Below, piece by piece: positions 1 to 9,023 of a stretch of DNA of 64,000 bases. Origin of the DNA: Asaia sp003994335. Lineage in GTDB: Bacteria > Pseudomonadota > Alphaproteobacteria > Acetobacterales > Acetobacteraceae. Numbering within the stretch: the first letter of the stretch is position 1; each line of letters opens with the position of its first letter. The notes beneath the pieces were generated by a model. That model made no database searches. It was given only the letters and a program-made list of their open reading frames with translations, and was not told the DNA's origin. The stretch lies in contig NZ_JBBCOR010000004.1 in assembly GCF_037151175.1 (NCBI RefSeq), forward strand, positions 1 to 64,000, written 5' to 3'. Position numbers and translations under genes: made by a program.

Positions 1-18
1 AAAACACCCCACCACCCT

Positions 19-95
<77 letters not shown>

Positions 96-368
96 AATCC
101 CCACACATACAGATACAGACGTACTCAGCAGCGTAGTGCATAGCGCTTAGCATGCGCTCAAGTGTATGCCTGCTCGCCCTGCACATAGAACGTGCATAGC
201 ATAGAGGCGTGGCATGAGCCGCACAGGTTGGCCTCGACGCAAACCACTCTCAGAGGGTTAGAAACGGCGCGCAGGCATCACAAGACTGGCAGATGTAACA
301 ACGCTCTCTTGAGCAAGCGGAATATGTCATGAGAAGATGACGTCTCTGTCGAAGCAGGGAGTCGTAAG

Positions 369-1160
369 ATGCAGCGTCGTGAGATCCTGACAGGACTCCC
401 CATAGCCGCCGCACTCGGGGGAATTTCCGCCGCCGAAGGAACACCAATGCACCGACCGGTCGTGCTCGTCCATGGATTGAATTGCGGCGGATGGGTCTGG
501 CGCTTCGTCGCACCATTGCTCACAGCGCGCGGGTTCGACGTGATTACTCCGACACTGACCGGCACGGGGGATCGGGCCCATCTCCTCTCCCATGAGATTA
601 CGCTCGAGACGCACATAGAGGACGTCATCGCCACAATCGACATGCTGGATCTGGAAGATGTCGTGCTCGTCGGGCATTCCTATGGCGGCATGGTGGTCAC
701 CTGCGTGGCCGACAGGCTGAGAGAGCGTGTGAGCAGGTTGATCTATCTCGACGCATTGGTGGCGCAAAACGGGAAGACGGCTTTCGATATCTTGCCTGTC
801 GGCATGGCCGACACACGGCGCGAGCGAGCCCATACGAAAGGGGCTGACGTTGCATTTCCTGTTCCGCCCGAATCTGCGATTTCCTTCCCTGATCCTGAAC
901 GCAAGGACTGGTTTTACGCCCATTTGCGGCCTCACCCGGTGGGGACCTATGAGACCCAGGCTCGGCTGAGCCATCAACCGGGTCATGGATTGCCGGTGAC
1001 CTATATTGCTTATGAAAATCCTGCTTTGGCATCGATAGAACCCAGCCGCGCCTATGCGCGGTCCCGGAGCGATTGGCATTATCGCTCTGAGGCGGTGCCG
1101 CATGATGCAGAGGTCGTGTACCCGGAAAAGGTTGCCGGTTTTATCGCTGAGTCCGTCTGA
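369..1160 (+). CDS. Alpha/beta-fold hydrolase, probably exported
   Basis: This is a 263-residue single-domain alpha/beta hydrolase of the small esterase/hydroxynitrile-lyase-like type. The oxyanion-side motif VVLVHG lies at about residues 31-36, the nucleophile elbow GHSYGG puts the catalytic Ser at 104, and a His near 245 (VPHDAE) suits the triad. The N-terminus MQRREILTGL followed by a short hydrophobic run resembles a twin-arginine signal, suggesting periplasmic export, although it is short. The gene stands alone and ends in a strong terminator shared with putA. The substrate cannot be told from sequence. Confidence 0.8.
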   Translation: MQRREILTGLPIAAALGGISAAEGTPMHRPVVLVHGLNCGGWVWRFVAPLLTARGFDVITPTLTGTGDRAHLLSHEITLETHIEDVIATIDMLDLEDVVLVGHSYGGMVVTCVADRLRERVSRLIYLDALVAQNGKTAFDILPVGMADTRRERAHTKGADVAFPVPPESAISFPDPERKDWFYAHLRPHPVGTYETQARLSHQPGHGLPVTYIAYENPALASIEPSRAYARSRSDWHYRSEAVPHDAEVVYPEKVAGFIAESV

Positions 1161-1192
1161 ATATCGCCGGAGTGCCTGGCTCCGGCGATATT
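1160..1192. terminator. Bidirectional terminator between hydrolase and putA
   Basis: A perfect 13-bp inverted repeat, AATATCGCCGGAG at 1160-1172 and its complement at 1180-1192, encloses a 7-nt loop. It fills the gap between two convergent genes. Its A/T-rich outer ends give a short U-tract in both directions. Confidence 0.8.
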
Positions 1193-1196
1193 GGTA

Positions 1197-4100
1197 TCAG
1201 ACGCGCGCCATCAGGGCGGCGTTTCCGCCTGCGGCGGTCGTGTTCGTGCTGCAAGCGTATTCCAGCACGAGCCATTCTAGCGGGTAGTGGCCTGACATGT
1301 CGGGTGCATGCAGGGAGACGATCTGACCGGGACGTGTGGCAAGCTCAGCGCCGAGCGCACGACGGAATGCCTTATCCCCGTTTGCCAGGGCGACGTCGAG
1401 TGTTTCGACACTCTCCGCTTTGACGATGAGAGCGTCAAAACCGGGCGGTAATTCGGGGAGCCCGGACAGGAGCTGATCCGGCACGGCACAGCGATTGCCA
1501 GTGGCGAGTCCCGCCATGATCTGTGTGCACAGATCATGGGTCGTGGGGCCAGCGCAGAGGACCGTTCCTCTGGGAGCCAAATTGTAGAGATTTGTCTCGC
1601 CTACCGGTCCCGCCAGGGAAAGAGAGAGGCCCAGCAAGGTGGTGTCGGGAGCAGGAAGCACGGTCTCGGAGAGGCTCGTCGCGACCCAGTCAGCGAAGAG
1701 CCGGGCATTGCTCGGGAGGGCGGTTGTGTACTCGGCAGGAAGAGCTGGGCGCTGGGCGAGCAGGCGACGCAAATAGAGTGGGCCGCCCGCCTTTGGGCCC
1801 GTACCGGAAAGTCCGTGGCCACCAAAGGGCTGTACGCCGACGACCGCACCCACGAGATTGCGATTGATATAGATATTGCCCGCATGGCTCTGGGCCTTGA
1901 GGGTTTCGATCGTGTCATCGATGCGGGAATGAACGCCGAAAGTCAGGGCGTAGCCTGTCGCATTGATAGCCCTCATGACCTGCGAGATATCCTCGCGGCG
2001 GTAGCGCAGAACATGCAGGACGGGACCGAACACTTCCTTCTTAAGGTCGGATATTGCGTTGATCTCGATCAGGGTCGGGGGAATGAAGGTGCCGGACTGG
2101 ACCTCAGGCGCGAGGGAGGTCTGATAGACGCGATGACCCTGAGCCCCGAGCGTTGCGATATGATCCGCAATCATGGTCTGGGCCTCGGCGCTGATAACCG
2201 GGCCGATATCGGTTTCGGGGCGTTCGGGCGTGCCTGTTCGCAACTCTCTCATTGCTCCCTGGAGCATGGTGACCACGCGATCTGCGCTTTCCTCCTGCAC
2301 GCAGAGCAGGCGCAGGGCGCTGCAGCGCTGGCCCGCACTATCGAAGGCAGAAGCCAGTACGTCGGCGACGACCTGCTCTGTCAGGGCTGAGCTATCAACG
2401 ATGAGGGCATTCTGACCGCCGGTTTCAGCGATGAATGGCACAGGGGTCAGATCGCTGTTCAGACGACCCGCGAGCTGTTTTTGAATCAAACGAGCAACGT
2501 CGGTGGAGCCGGTAAAGAGCACGGCGGTGATGCGTGGATCGCCGACGAGCTGCGCGCCAGCTGCGCCTTCGCCCGGGATAAGATGAACCGCGTTTTGCGG
2601 AATGCCGGCCTCATGCAGGAGGCGGATGGCCTCGCGGGCAATGAGGGGCGTTTCTTCCGCAGGTTTGGCGAGAACGGTGTTGCCCACAGCGAGGGCGGCC
2701 GATACCTGACCGAGGAAAATAGCCAGGGGGAAATTCCAGGGGCTGATGCAGGCGACCGGACCGAGAGGCGCGGCATCTTGCAGCGCGCCGCGTGCCTGCG
2801 CTCCGTAATAGCGAAGGAAATCGACAGCCTCGCGTATTTCGGCCACGGCATTGGCGAGTGTCTTGCCCGCCTCGCGCATGATAAGCGCCATGAGGCGAGG
2901 CATATCGGCCTCCAGAAGTTCTGCTGTTCTCTCGAGATGCGCTGCGCGCTGTGTGGCCGGTGTATCGCGCCACAGCGGGAAAGCGGCTTGCGCTTGCTCG
3001 ATGGCGTTTTCGATGTCGGCCGTACCCATAAAGCCTATATGCCCGACGATATCGTCTCGATTGGCGGGATTGCGGACAGGCGTTCCCTGTGTGCTCGTCA
3101 GATGCGGGTCGGGGGCCAGGAAGACCCGCGCGAGTTGGCTCAGTGTGTTTTCGTCGGAGAGGTCGAAACCACGCGAATTCAGCCGCTCGTCACCGTAAAG
3201 CGCGGGGGGGAGCGGTACGGTATAGGCAGGTGGCGTTGCCCGGGCGAGGGTAACCGGGTCGGTGCTCAACTCATCCACGGAGATTGTTTCATCCTGGATG
3301 CGATTGATGAACGACGAATTCGCGCCGTTTTCGAGAAGGCGGCGGACCAGATAGGCGAGCAGCGTTTCATGGGTACCGACCGGCGCGTAAATGCGTACGG
3401 GGCGGTCGAGCTTTTTCGGGCCGACGACCTCGTTATAGAGCCCCTCGCCCATACCGTGCAGACACTGAAACTCATAGCGATCGACGGAGAATTCGGAGCC
3501 TGCATAGGCGTGAATGCTGGCCAGGGTCTGGGCGTTATGGGTCGCGAATTGAGGAAAAATGGCGTCCGGCGCGTCCAGCAGTTTCTTCGCACAGGCAATA
3601 TAGGCGATATCGGTATGCAGCTTGCGGGTGTAGACGGGGAAGTCGCTCTGGCCGTCGCTCTGGGCGCGCTTGATCTCGCTGTCCCAGTAGGCGCCTTTGA
3701 CGAGGCGGACCATCAGGCGGTGCTGGCTACGTCTGGCGAGATCGATGATCCAGTCCAGCACGAAGGGCGCACGCTTCTGATAGGCCTGCACCACGAACCC
3801 GATGCCCTTCCAGTCTTTGAGCGATTCATCGAAACACAGGGCTTCGAGGAGATCCAGCGAGAGCTCGAGACGATCCGCCTCTTCAGCGTCGATATTGAAG
3901 CCGATATCATAGGAGCAGGCGAGATGGGCAAGCTGGGTCACACGGGGAAGAAGCTCAGTCAGCACGCGCTCGCGTTGCAGGCGGGCATAACGAGGATGAA
4001 GCGCTGAGAGCTTGATGGAAATGCCTGGCCCGCGATAGACGCCCTGCCGGCTTGCAGCCTTGCCAATCGCGTGGATGGCGTTTTCGTAGTCCCGGTAATA

Positions 4101-4766
4101 GCGCTCGGCGTCCTCAGCCGTCATCGCGGCTTCGCCCAGCATATCGTAGGAGTAGCGGAAGCCTCTCTCCTCAAGCTTGCGGCCGTTTTTCAAAGCCTCA
4201 TCGATGGTCTGGCCGGTGACGAATTGCTCGCCCATGAGACGCATGGCCATGTCTACGCCACGACGAATGACAGGCTCGCCGCATCGCTTGAGCAAGTTAT
4301 CGAGCGTTTTCGGGAGGCGGCTTGTTTGCGTGCTGGAGAGGAAGCCGCCCGAAACAATCAGACCCCATGTGGCCGCATTGACGAAAAGCGGCGTGCTGCG
4401 GCTGATATGGCCGTGCCAGTTGCCGGTTGCGATCTTGTCCCGGATGAGGGCATCGCGTGTGGCGATATCGGGAATGCGCAGAAGCGCCTCGGCGAGGCAC
4501 ATCAACGCCACCCCCTCCTGCGAGGAGAGATCATATTCCTGGATCAGTCCTTGAACGAGGCCCGGTGTGCCATTGCGACGAAGGGCTTCGACCAGGGCAC
4601 GTGCCGTCACGCGCGCGGTTTCTGCCTGTGCGGGATCGAGCGTGGCCTCTTTTGCCAGTTGCGTGACGCGGGCGTCTTCCGGCGCGCGCGTATGGTCGGT
4701 GATGGCCTGACGCAGGGGGGAGCGTTCAGGGACGATCGCGCGGAAGGCAGAAAAAGGAGCGGTCAT
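1197..4766 (-). CDS. putA: Bifunctional proline dehydrogenase / glutamate-semialdehyde dehydrogenase
   Basis: The product (1189 aa) oxidises proline to glutamate in two steps on one polypeptide. A helical arm fills about residues 1-180. The FAD-dependent proline dehydrogenase barrel follows (about 190-490; KGAYWDSEIKRAQ, ATHNAQTLASIHAYAG). The NAD-dependent aldehyde dehydrogenase comes next (about 560-1010; SPWNFPLAIF, ETGGQNALIVD, and GQRCSALR with catalytic Cys near 815). A C-terminal ALDH-like region ends with EYACSTNTTAAGGNA, as in long PutA proteins. The ribbon-helix-helix DNA-binding head of enterobacterial PutA is absent, so regulation must come from elsewhere. The divergent Lrp-type gene is the obvious candidate. 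A 508-codon open frame on the opposite strand is an artefact of codon bias. Confidence 0.97.
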   Translation of the reverse strand: MTAPFSAFRAIVPERSPLRQAITDHTRAPEDARVTQLAKEATLDPAQAETARVTARALVEALRRNGTPGLVQGLIQEYDLSSQEGVALMCLAEALLRIPDIATRDALIRDKIATGNWHGHISRSTPLFVNAATWGLIVSGGFLSSTQTSRLPKTLDNLLKRCGEPVIRRGVDMAMRLMGEQFVTGQTIDEALKNGRKLEERGFRYSYDMLGEAAMTAEDAERYYRDYENAIHAIGKAASRQGVYRGPGISIKLSALHPRYARLQRERVLTELLPRVTQLAHLACSYDIGFNIDAEEADRLELSLDLLEALCFDESLKDWKGIGFVVQAYQKRAPFVLDWIIDLARRSQHRLMVRLVKGAYWDSEIKRAQSDGQSDFPVYTRKLHTDIAYIACAKKLLDAPDAIFPQFATHNAQTLASIHAYAGSEFSVDRYEFQCLHGMGEGLYNEVVGPKKLDRPVRIYAPVGTHETLLAYLVRRLLENGANSSFINRIQDETISVDELSTDPVTLARATPPAYTVPLPPALYGDERLNSRGFDLSDENTLSQLARVFLAPDPHLTSTQGTPVRNPANRDDIVGHIGFMGTADIENAIEQAQAAFPLWRDTPATQRAAHLERTAELLEADMPRLMALIMREAGKTLANAVAEIREAVDFLRYYGAQARGALQDAAPLGPVACISPWNFPLAIFLGQVSAALAVGNTVLAKPAEETPLIAREAIRLLHEAGIPQNAVHLIPGEGAAGAQLVGDPRITAVLFTGSTDVARLIQKQLAGRLNSDLTPVPFIAETGGQNALIVDSSALTEQVVADVLASAFDSAGQRCSALRLLCVQEESADRVVTMLQGAMRELRTGTPERPETDIGPVISAEAQTMIADHIATLGAQGHRVYQTSLAPEVQSGTFIPPTLIEINAISDLKKEVFGPVLHVLRYRREDISQVMRAINATGYALTFGVHSRIDDTIETLKAQSHAGNIYINRNLVGAVVGVQPFGGHGLSGTGPKAGGPLYLRRLLAQRPALPAEYTTALPSNARLFADWVATSLSETVLPAPDTTLLGLSLSLAGPVGETNLYNLAPRGTVLCAGPTTHDLCTQIMAGLATGNRCAVPDQLLSGLPELPPGFDALIVKAESVETLDVALANGDKAFRRALGAELATRPGQIVSLHAPDMSGHYPLEWLVLEYACSTNTTAAGGNAALMARV

Positions 4767-4900
4767 GCGAGGCCATATCGTTGCTGGTTGTTTATGATCC
4801 CTTAAGGCGGCTTCAGCAAAATGAGCTCTGGAAGATTGATGTTTGAGCCGTTTATTATTCTGTGTTTCTGTGGGTAGGCGAATTAAAGTTTGGGGACGCC
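4767..4900. promoter_or_regulatory. putA / Lrp divergent promoter region
   Basis: These 134 bases separate two divergent start codons and must hold both promoters. The stretch is more A/T-rich than its surroundings (4835-4875). A GGGGA Shine-Dalgarno-like sequence sits 4-8 bases before the ATG at 4901. No single operator stands out. Confidence 0.45.
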
Positions 4901-5359
4901 ATGACGCTGGACGAGATGGATCGCAGGATACTGAGAATACTGCAGAAGGACGGGCGGATCACGAATGTCGAGCTGTCACGCATGATCCATCTGAGCCCTG
5001 CAGCAACGCTCGAGAGAGTGCGGAAACTCGAGCAGGCCGCGGTAATACGAGGTTATATGGCGCGGCTCGAACCAGAGACGGTCAATCTTGGTCTGCTCGT
5101 TTTCGTGCAGGTGACGCTGGACCGGACGAGCGCCGATATCTTCGACTCCTTCGCCAAGGCGGTGCGTGCCATTCCTCAGGTGAGCGAATGCTATATGGTG
5201 GCGGGCGGGTTCGATTATCTGGTCAAGGCGCGCGTACGGGACATGAACGCCTATCGGGCGTTTTTAGGCAAAACCCTGACGCGTCTGCCCGGCGTGAGAC
5301 AGACGCATACCTACACGGTCATGGAAGAGGTAAAGGCGGATCTGGAACTGCCGATTTGA
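4901..5359 (+). CDS. Lrp/AsnC-family regulator, probably of putA
   Basis: The product has 152 residues, the usual Lrp length. An N-terminal winged helix-turn-helix (MDRRILRILQKDGR, then a recognition helix around SPAATLERVRKLE) is followed by a RAM/AsnC ligand-binding domain ending in TYTVMEEVKADLELPI. I chose the ATG at 4901: it follows a GGGGA ribosome site and matches the family N-terminus, while an earlier in-frame codon at 4862 would add 13 atypical residues. Because it is divergent from a putA that lacks its own DNA-binding domain, it is probably a PutR-type proline-responsive activator. The family is certain; the target is inferred. Confidence 0.88.
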   Translation: MTLDEMDRRILRILQKDGRITNVELSRMIHLSPAATLERVRKLEQAAVIRGYMARLEPETVNLGLLVFVQVTLDRTSADIFDSFAKAVRAIPQVSECYMVAGGFDYLVKARVRDMNAYRAFLGKTLTRLPGVRQTHTYTVMEEVKADLELPI

Positions 5360-5370
5360 GGGCAGTGCCG

Positions 5371-6774
5371 TCAGTCCAGACACGCAACGCCCTGATGGAG
5401 GTCAAAAGAGAGTTTCGCGCCCTCGAGAGCGGACATCGTCAGGATGGGAGGCTTCGTGGAATCCCCGACCCTATAGCGTATGCGGGCCTGCACATTGTGA
5501 TGGTCCAGACGCAGGGTAGTGCGATGCAGAACTGCGTTTTCACTGATCATGCCGGTACCGGTTTCGAATTTTTGTTTGGTCTTCATCCCAGCCTGAGCAG
5601 CGAGCGTGGGGCGCTGGATTACCAGCGGCTCTGGGGAATTATCGCCTGTCATCAGTGCAGCCAGACGACGCTGGCCGTCATAGGAGACAGGGAGGAGGAA
5701 CGCGGCATCGAGCCCCCCGATATCCGATTGCAGCGCGGCATGACGATGGCAGGAAAACGGAGCGTCCGGACCGAAACTCATGCCGTGATCCGTCATGACG
5801 ACATGGATCAGGACGCCGAGGGACTGAAGGCCAATGACGACATGGCTGGTTTTTGCCACGATCATGAGCTGATTGTGAAAGATCGTATGACCGAGGGTCA
5901 GGCTCGAAACCTGCACGAGATCGGCTTTTTCGGCCTGTATCGTGTCGTCGCGCAGTGATGAGACAGTGCCGACCACCGGCCAATGATGACTGCGCTGCAA
6001 AGCCTGAGGTACTGCTCCCAGGACACTGCCTGTATTGATGACCGCATGCACCTGGCTTCCGTCCAGATCGATCAGAGTGCCGGCCGTCGCCGTTGTCACA
6101 CCATCGACGAGCGTCTGGAACGGATTGAAGGAGACCTCATCGCTGCGTGGCCCTTTGACTTCAACTGGGAGCACGCCTGATTCCGGAACTGAAAGGGTGA
6201 CTTGATCAAGGTCTGTGAGGACAAGGTCGGGTTTGTCGTAAAAGGCGACGAGGGGCGTGCGAAAAGCGCGATCAATGAATCGTTTTCCACCTGCCCATTC
6301 GGGAAGGCGGTTCTCAAGAAGAAGGTCGCCGGTCAGGAATGTGACGAGCATGAAATTGAACGGATTGACGCTCTGAGCCGGGTTACTCCATGGGGCTGCG
6401 CGGCGTAGTGCTTCCTGAATGATGTGATCGGCGTGGAAGAGGTCACCCTGAGTCCGGGCCATGGAGGCATCACATAGGGCGAGCAGCATCATATTGAAGG
6501 CTGGTTCAGGACCAGGAGTTCTTTCGAGGGAATTTCTTATCGTGACCAGTCGGCTAGTATCCCCTGCTTCGAGGGCGGAGAGAATGCCTCGGGTATCGCT
6601 CGCGGCAAGCGTGGTTCTACCTCGTTTGTCGGTGGTCAGCAGGTCTGTCTCGAAGAAATGGACTGGCCCTTTTGGCGTTTCTGACGGGGAGTTCCCAGCA
6701 TGGGCGGGGTAAGCCGCATAGAGAAAAGGTGCTCCAACCATGGTCGTGAGAAGGAGTAGTCGAGACAAGCGCAT
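5371..6774 (-). CDS. Exported retropepsin-fold protein lacking the catalytic Asp
   Basis: The product (467 aa) begins with a Sec signal peptide (MRLSRLLLLTTMVGAPFLY, Ala-x-Ala end at PAHA). A helical region holds the motif MMLLALCDASMAR. A C-terminal retropepsin-like domain follows: a flap-side strand, INTGSVLGAVP at the active-site position, VVIGLQSLGVL and MSFG. Active members have D-T-G; here it is N-T-G, so protease activity is doubtful. The ATG at 6774 is preferred over a TTG eight codons upstream because it starts the signal peptide cleanly. The next gene leftward on the same strand, now split by the prophage, is a paralogue over nearly its whole length. Function unknown. Confidence 0.7.
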   Translation of the reverse strand: MRLSRLLLLTTMVGAPFLYAAYPAHAGNSPSETPKGPVHFFETDLLTTDKRGRTTLAASDTRGILSALEAGDTSRLVTIRNSLERTPGPEPAFNMMLLALCDASMARTQGDLFHADHIIQEALRRAAPWSNPAQSVNPFNFMLVTFLTGDLLLENRLPEWAGGKRFIDRAFRTPLVAFYDKPDLVLTDLDQVTLSVPESGVLPVEVKGPRSDEVSFNPFQTLVDGVTTATAGTLIDLDGSQVHAVINTGSVLGAVPQALQRSHHWPVVGTVSSLRDDTIQAEKADLVQVSSLTLGHTIFHNQLMIVAKTSHVVIGLQSLGVLIHVVMTDHGMSFGPDAPFSCHRHAALQSDIGGLDAAFLLPVSYDGQRRLAALMTGDNSPEPLVIQRPTLAAQAGMKTKQKFETGTGMISENAVLHRTTLRLDHHNVQARIRYRVGDSTKPPILTMSALEGAKLSFDLHQGVACLD

Positions 6775-6920
6775 GTTTCGGAACCCGTTTTGACTCAAAA
6801 GTGACGCGGACCGCAGTGCGGGAGAGCAGGATGTCGGCCGCTCCCGGTGTTTCTGGCTCCACCTGTATTCCGGAGGAGACTATCTGGCTCCCCGAGGGAC
6901 AGGTGAGGCACCCTGGTTGC

Positions 6921-7942
6921 TCAGCGCAGGCAGGCCATGCTCTCAGGCAGGTCGAAGGAGAAGCTTAGTGTCTTGAGCGCCGCCATTGAGATGACAGGCA
7001 GGTCGGCTGGGTTGCCGATCTGGTATCTCACGCTGGAGTGCAGACTCTTCCCGGCGATCTCGATGGTATCACTTTGCATGAATGTCTCGTGGGCGCGCTG
7101 ACCATAGGCCGTGCCGAGATATTCTGTCCTGCTGCGATGCGCCATATTACCGGAGAAGCTGGCGATATTGACCGTCAGAAGATCGGGAGCATTGTCTTCT
7201 GTTCCGATGATTGCCTGGGTATCGCCTCGTGAATAGGACACGGGGAACAGAAGATACATGCTGACCCCGGACCTGAAGCTGCTGACGACAGGCCGCAGAT
7301 TGCATGAGATTGGCGCTGAGGCGCCGAAGCTGAGGCGACGGTTGGTCATCGTCAGATGACGGAGACGGCTCAGTTGCTGCAAGCCAATCAGAACCGTATC
7401 TGAACGCGTTACTGTCATGATCTGGTTTGTCAGGACTGTCCGTCCAATTTTGATGGACGGGATGAGGACGACCGCTTCCGTGCGCGGGTCGGGTGAGGAA
7501 TCCTTGCTTCCAGCCAACCGGCCAATGACAGGCCAGCGATGGTCCCGTTGCAAAGAGAACGGGATGGAACCGATAACGGTCGCGGTGCCGAAGGTGGCTG
7601 TCGCTGGCACGTCGTCAATCAGCACAGTCGCCTTTGCAGAAATTGAGGTTTGGTCGTCGAACTGGGTTTCGGACGGATCCAGATCGATGGCATCCGAGGG
7701 CGGTCCATCGAGTTTCGATTCAGGAATTGCACGAGCTGGTACGGAGAGCTTGAGGAAGTCGATATTCTGGAATTCAAGGTCGGGTATATTGTAGTAGGCC
7801 CTGACAGGCGCATAGAAGCCGGACTGAAGATGCTCTGTTTCTTCTGCCCAGTCACGGATGCGGCCCATCAACATCAGATTGCCGATATGGATGCTACGCA
7901 GCATGATCTGGATGGGATTGATCGTCTGGGAGAGGTCACCGA
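6921..7942 (-). pseudogene. 3' part of a retropepsin-like gene split by the prophage
   Basis: This is the C-terminal portion of a paralogue of the neighbouring exported retropepsin-fold gene. Reading from the prophage junction, codons give GDLSQTINPIQIMLRS, matching AQSVNPFNFMLVTF in the intact paralogue, and both continue to near-identical ends (FDLPESMACLR against FDLHQGVACLD). The position equivalent to the catalytic motif reads TFGTATVIG, so the Asp is lost here too. The fragment has no signal peptide or proper start, and an internal ATG at 7904 is unlikely to be used. Its 5' half lies 39.8 kb away at 47739-48116 on the same strand, and the two rejoin in frame when the prophage is removed. 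Confidence 0.88.
7938..7942. repeat. Left target-site duplication (ACCGA)
   Basis: The five bases ACCGA directly precede the prophage's first TG and recur directly after its terminal CA at 47739-47743. Five base pairs is the duplication length made by Mu-type transposases. Keeping one copy and deleting the prophage restores the interrupted ORF in frame, an independent check on the boundary. Confidence 0.93.
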
Positions 7943-8275
7943 TGAGGAAAGACAGAGAGATGGAAGAAATGGGAAGAGAGGTAACCCGGCATATCGCGGG
8001 ATAGTCGGGGATACCGTGGGACGCGTGAAAGGTTGACGCGGCTAGGTTTCATCCGTTTCGGGCGATCAGTCAGCAGACCGTCCATGAACAAAGTCGCATT
8101 ACGGGCACTTAATTATCTGGTTCTTGAGGGAGGCAGTGGGACACGAGGCTTGGAAGAGTTGCGGATTTTGAACCGACTGCTTCAAAAGCGTTTTAGGGGC
8201 ATTCAAACACCGTTGAAAATTTTGGTACAACTTCGCCGGTCAGCCGATTAGAATCAGGTATCAACGTAGAGGCAT
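7943..8275. other. Prophage left end, putative transposase-binding sites, no clear gene
   Basis: No convincing gene lies in these 333 bases. A 72-codon frame at 8033-8251 has no ribosome site or recognisable features. GGGATA, GGGATA and GGGACG start at 7998, 8008 and 8018, exactly one helical turn apart. The right end has GGGACA twice on its complementary strand (47727-47732 and 47705-47710, 22 bp apart). These may be cores of MuA-type end-binding sites, which in Mu are several per end. Confidence 0.5.
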
Positions 8276-8278
8276 GTG

Positions 8279-8470
8279 ATGATGACTGACCTAGAAAGCG
8301 ATCTCCCCAGCGAAGAGAGTAAGATTCACGTGTCCCAAGGAATGCTCGATGCAGGTAGTTGGGCACTCAATCATTCCTGTACCGAGGATGTAGCAGTTAC
8401 ATCCTATTCCCTTGAGATGGTTTATACTGCCATGGAGAGGAAGCGCATTTCTGAACAGAGTCAAAAATAG
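8279..8470 (+). CDS. Small hypothetical ORF at the prophage left end
   Basis: This 63-codon frame starts ATG ATG after a purine-rich TAGAGG at 8267-8272. It encodes an acidic, soluble peptide without recognised motifs. Its last 74 bases overlap the HEPN-like gene on the other strand. It would read inward from the left end against the lysogeny operon. It may be spurious; it is listed because a start and ribosome site are present in otherwise gene-free DNA. Confidence 0.22.
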   Translation: MMTDLESDLPSEESKIHVSQGMLDAGSWALNHSCTEDVAVTSYSLEMVYTAMERKRISEQSQK

Positions 8471-9023
8471 CCGAGAACACTTCAGGGATATCGTTCTGTG
8501 TTCCTAGTGCCTGCTTTTCAATAATGCGGGCGCAGAAACAATGTTGGATAGCGATTAAGTCTTCTTGCATCGCCGTTAAAATTTCAGGCGAAGCATTTAT
8601 CTCACGCGTTGGAGGAAGCTTTCCACCTCGAAGTGCATACAAGCGCGCGTTTTCATCCGAGCGAACCCCATTATGTAATATTGCGTTTCTAACCTGCGAA
8701 ATAACGGATAATTGGGAAATAGCTGCCGATATGTTGCAGGTGTCCGAAATAGCTCTGGCTTTCCTGATATCTTCGAGGTTGTTAATGAGCTTACCGACGG
8801 GGGCATTATCGTAAACTACGCGGAAGACCTTTGTATCAATATCTGATTCACTCTGCAGAAGATCGCGTAATGCGGTTTCTGCTTCCGCGAACGTATGGGA
8901 AAATCTACCCAAAGCATCGAAATACCTTGCAGGAACTCGATAGGGATATTCGTCGAAAGGGATCTCCCTCTCATCTTCATTGACATCGTCATACTCAGTG
9001 ACGTGACGTTCTTCTTCGCTCAT
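8397..9023 (-). CDS. HEPN-like protein in the repressor operon
   Basis: The product (208 aa) has an acidic N-terminus, then a helical domain: FSHTFAEAETALRDLL, a middle helix with LINNLEDIRKAR, and VRNAILHNG. The last is an R-N-x3-H arrangement matching the R-x4-6-H signature of HEPN domains, many of which are RNases in toxin-antitoxin, abortive-infection and CRISPR systems. The ATG at 9023 overlaps the repressor stop (ATGA), so the two are co-translated and the gene should be on in the lysogen. The stretch is visibly richer in A+T than neighbouring phage genes, suggesting separate acquisition. Superinfection exclusion or phage defence is a reasonable inference; no substrate or antitoxin is visible. 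Confidence 0.6.
   Translation of the reverse strand: MSEEERHVTEYDDVNEDEREIPFDEYPYRVPARYFDALGRFSHTFAEAETALRDLLQSESDIDTKVFRVVYDNAPVGKLINNLEDIRKARAISDTCNISAAISQLSVISQVRNAILHNGVRSDENARLYALRGGKLPPTREINASPEILTAMQEDLIAIQHCFCARIIEKQALGTQNDIPEVFSAIFDSVQKCASSPWQYKPSQGNRM

Noticed and set aside
2481..4007. A 508-codon open frame antisense to putA
   Set aside because: It lies wholly inside a well-conserved gene; high G+C codon bias leaves long open antisense frames. No start signal or protein motif.
8033..8251. A 72-codon frame in the prophage left end
   Set aside because: No ribosome site, unlike any protein I know, and located in DNA expected to hold transposase-binding sites.
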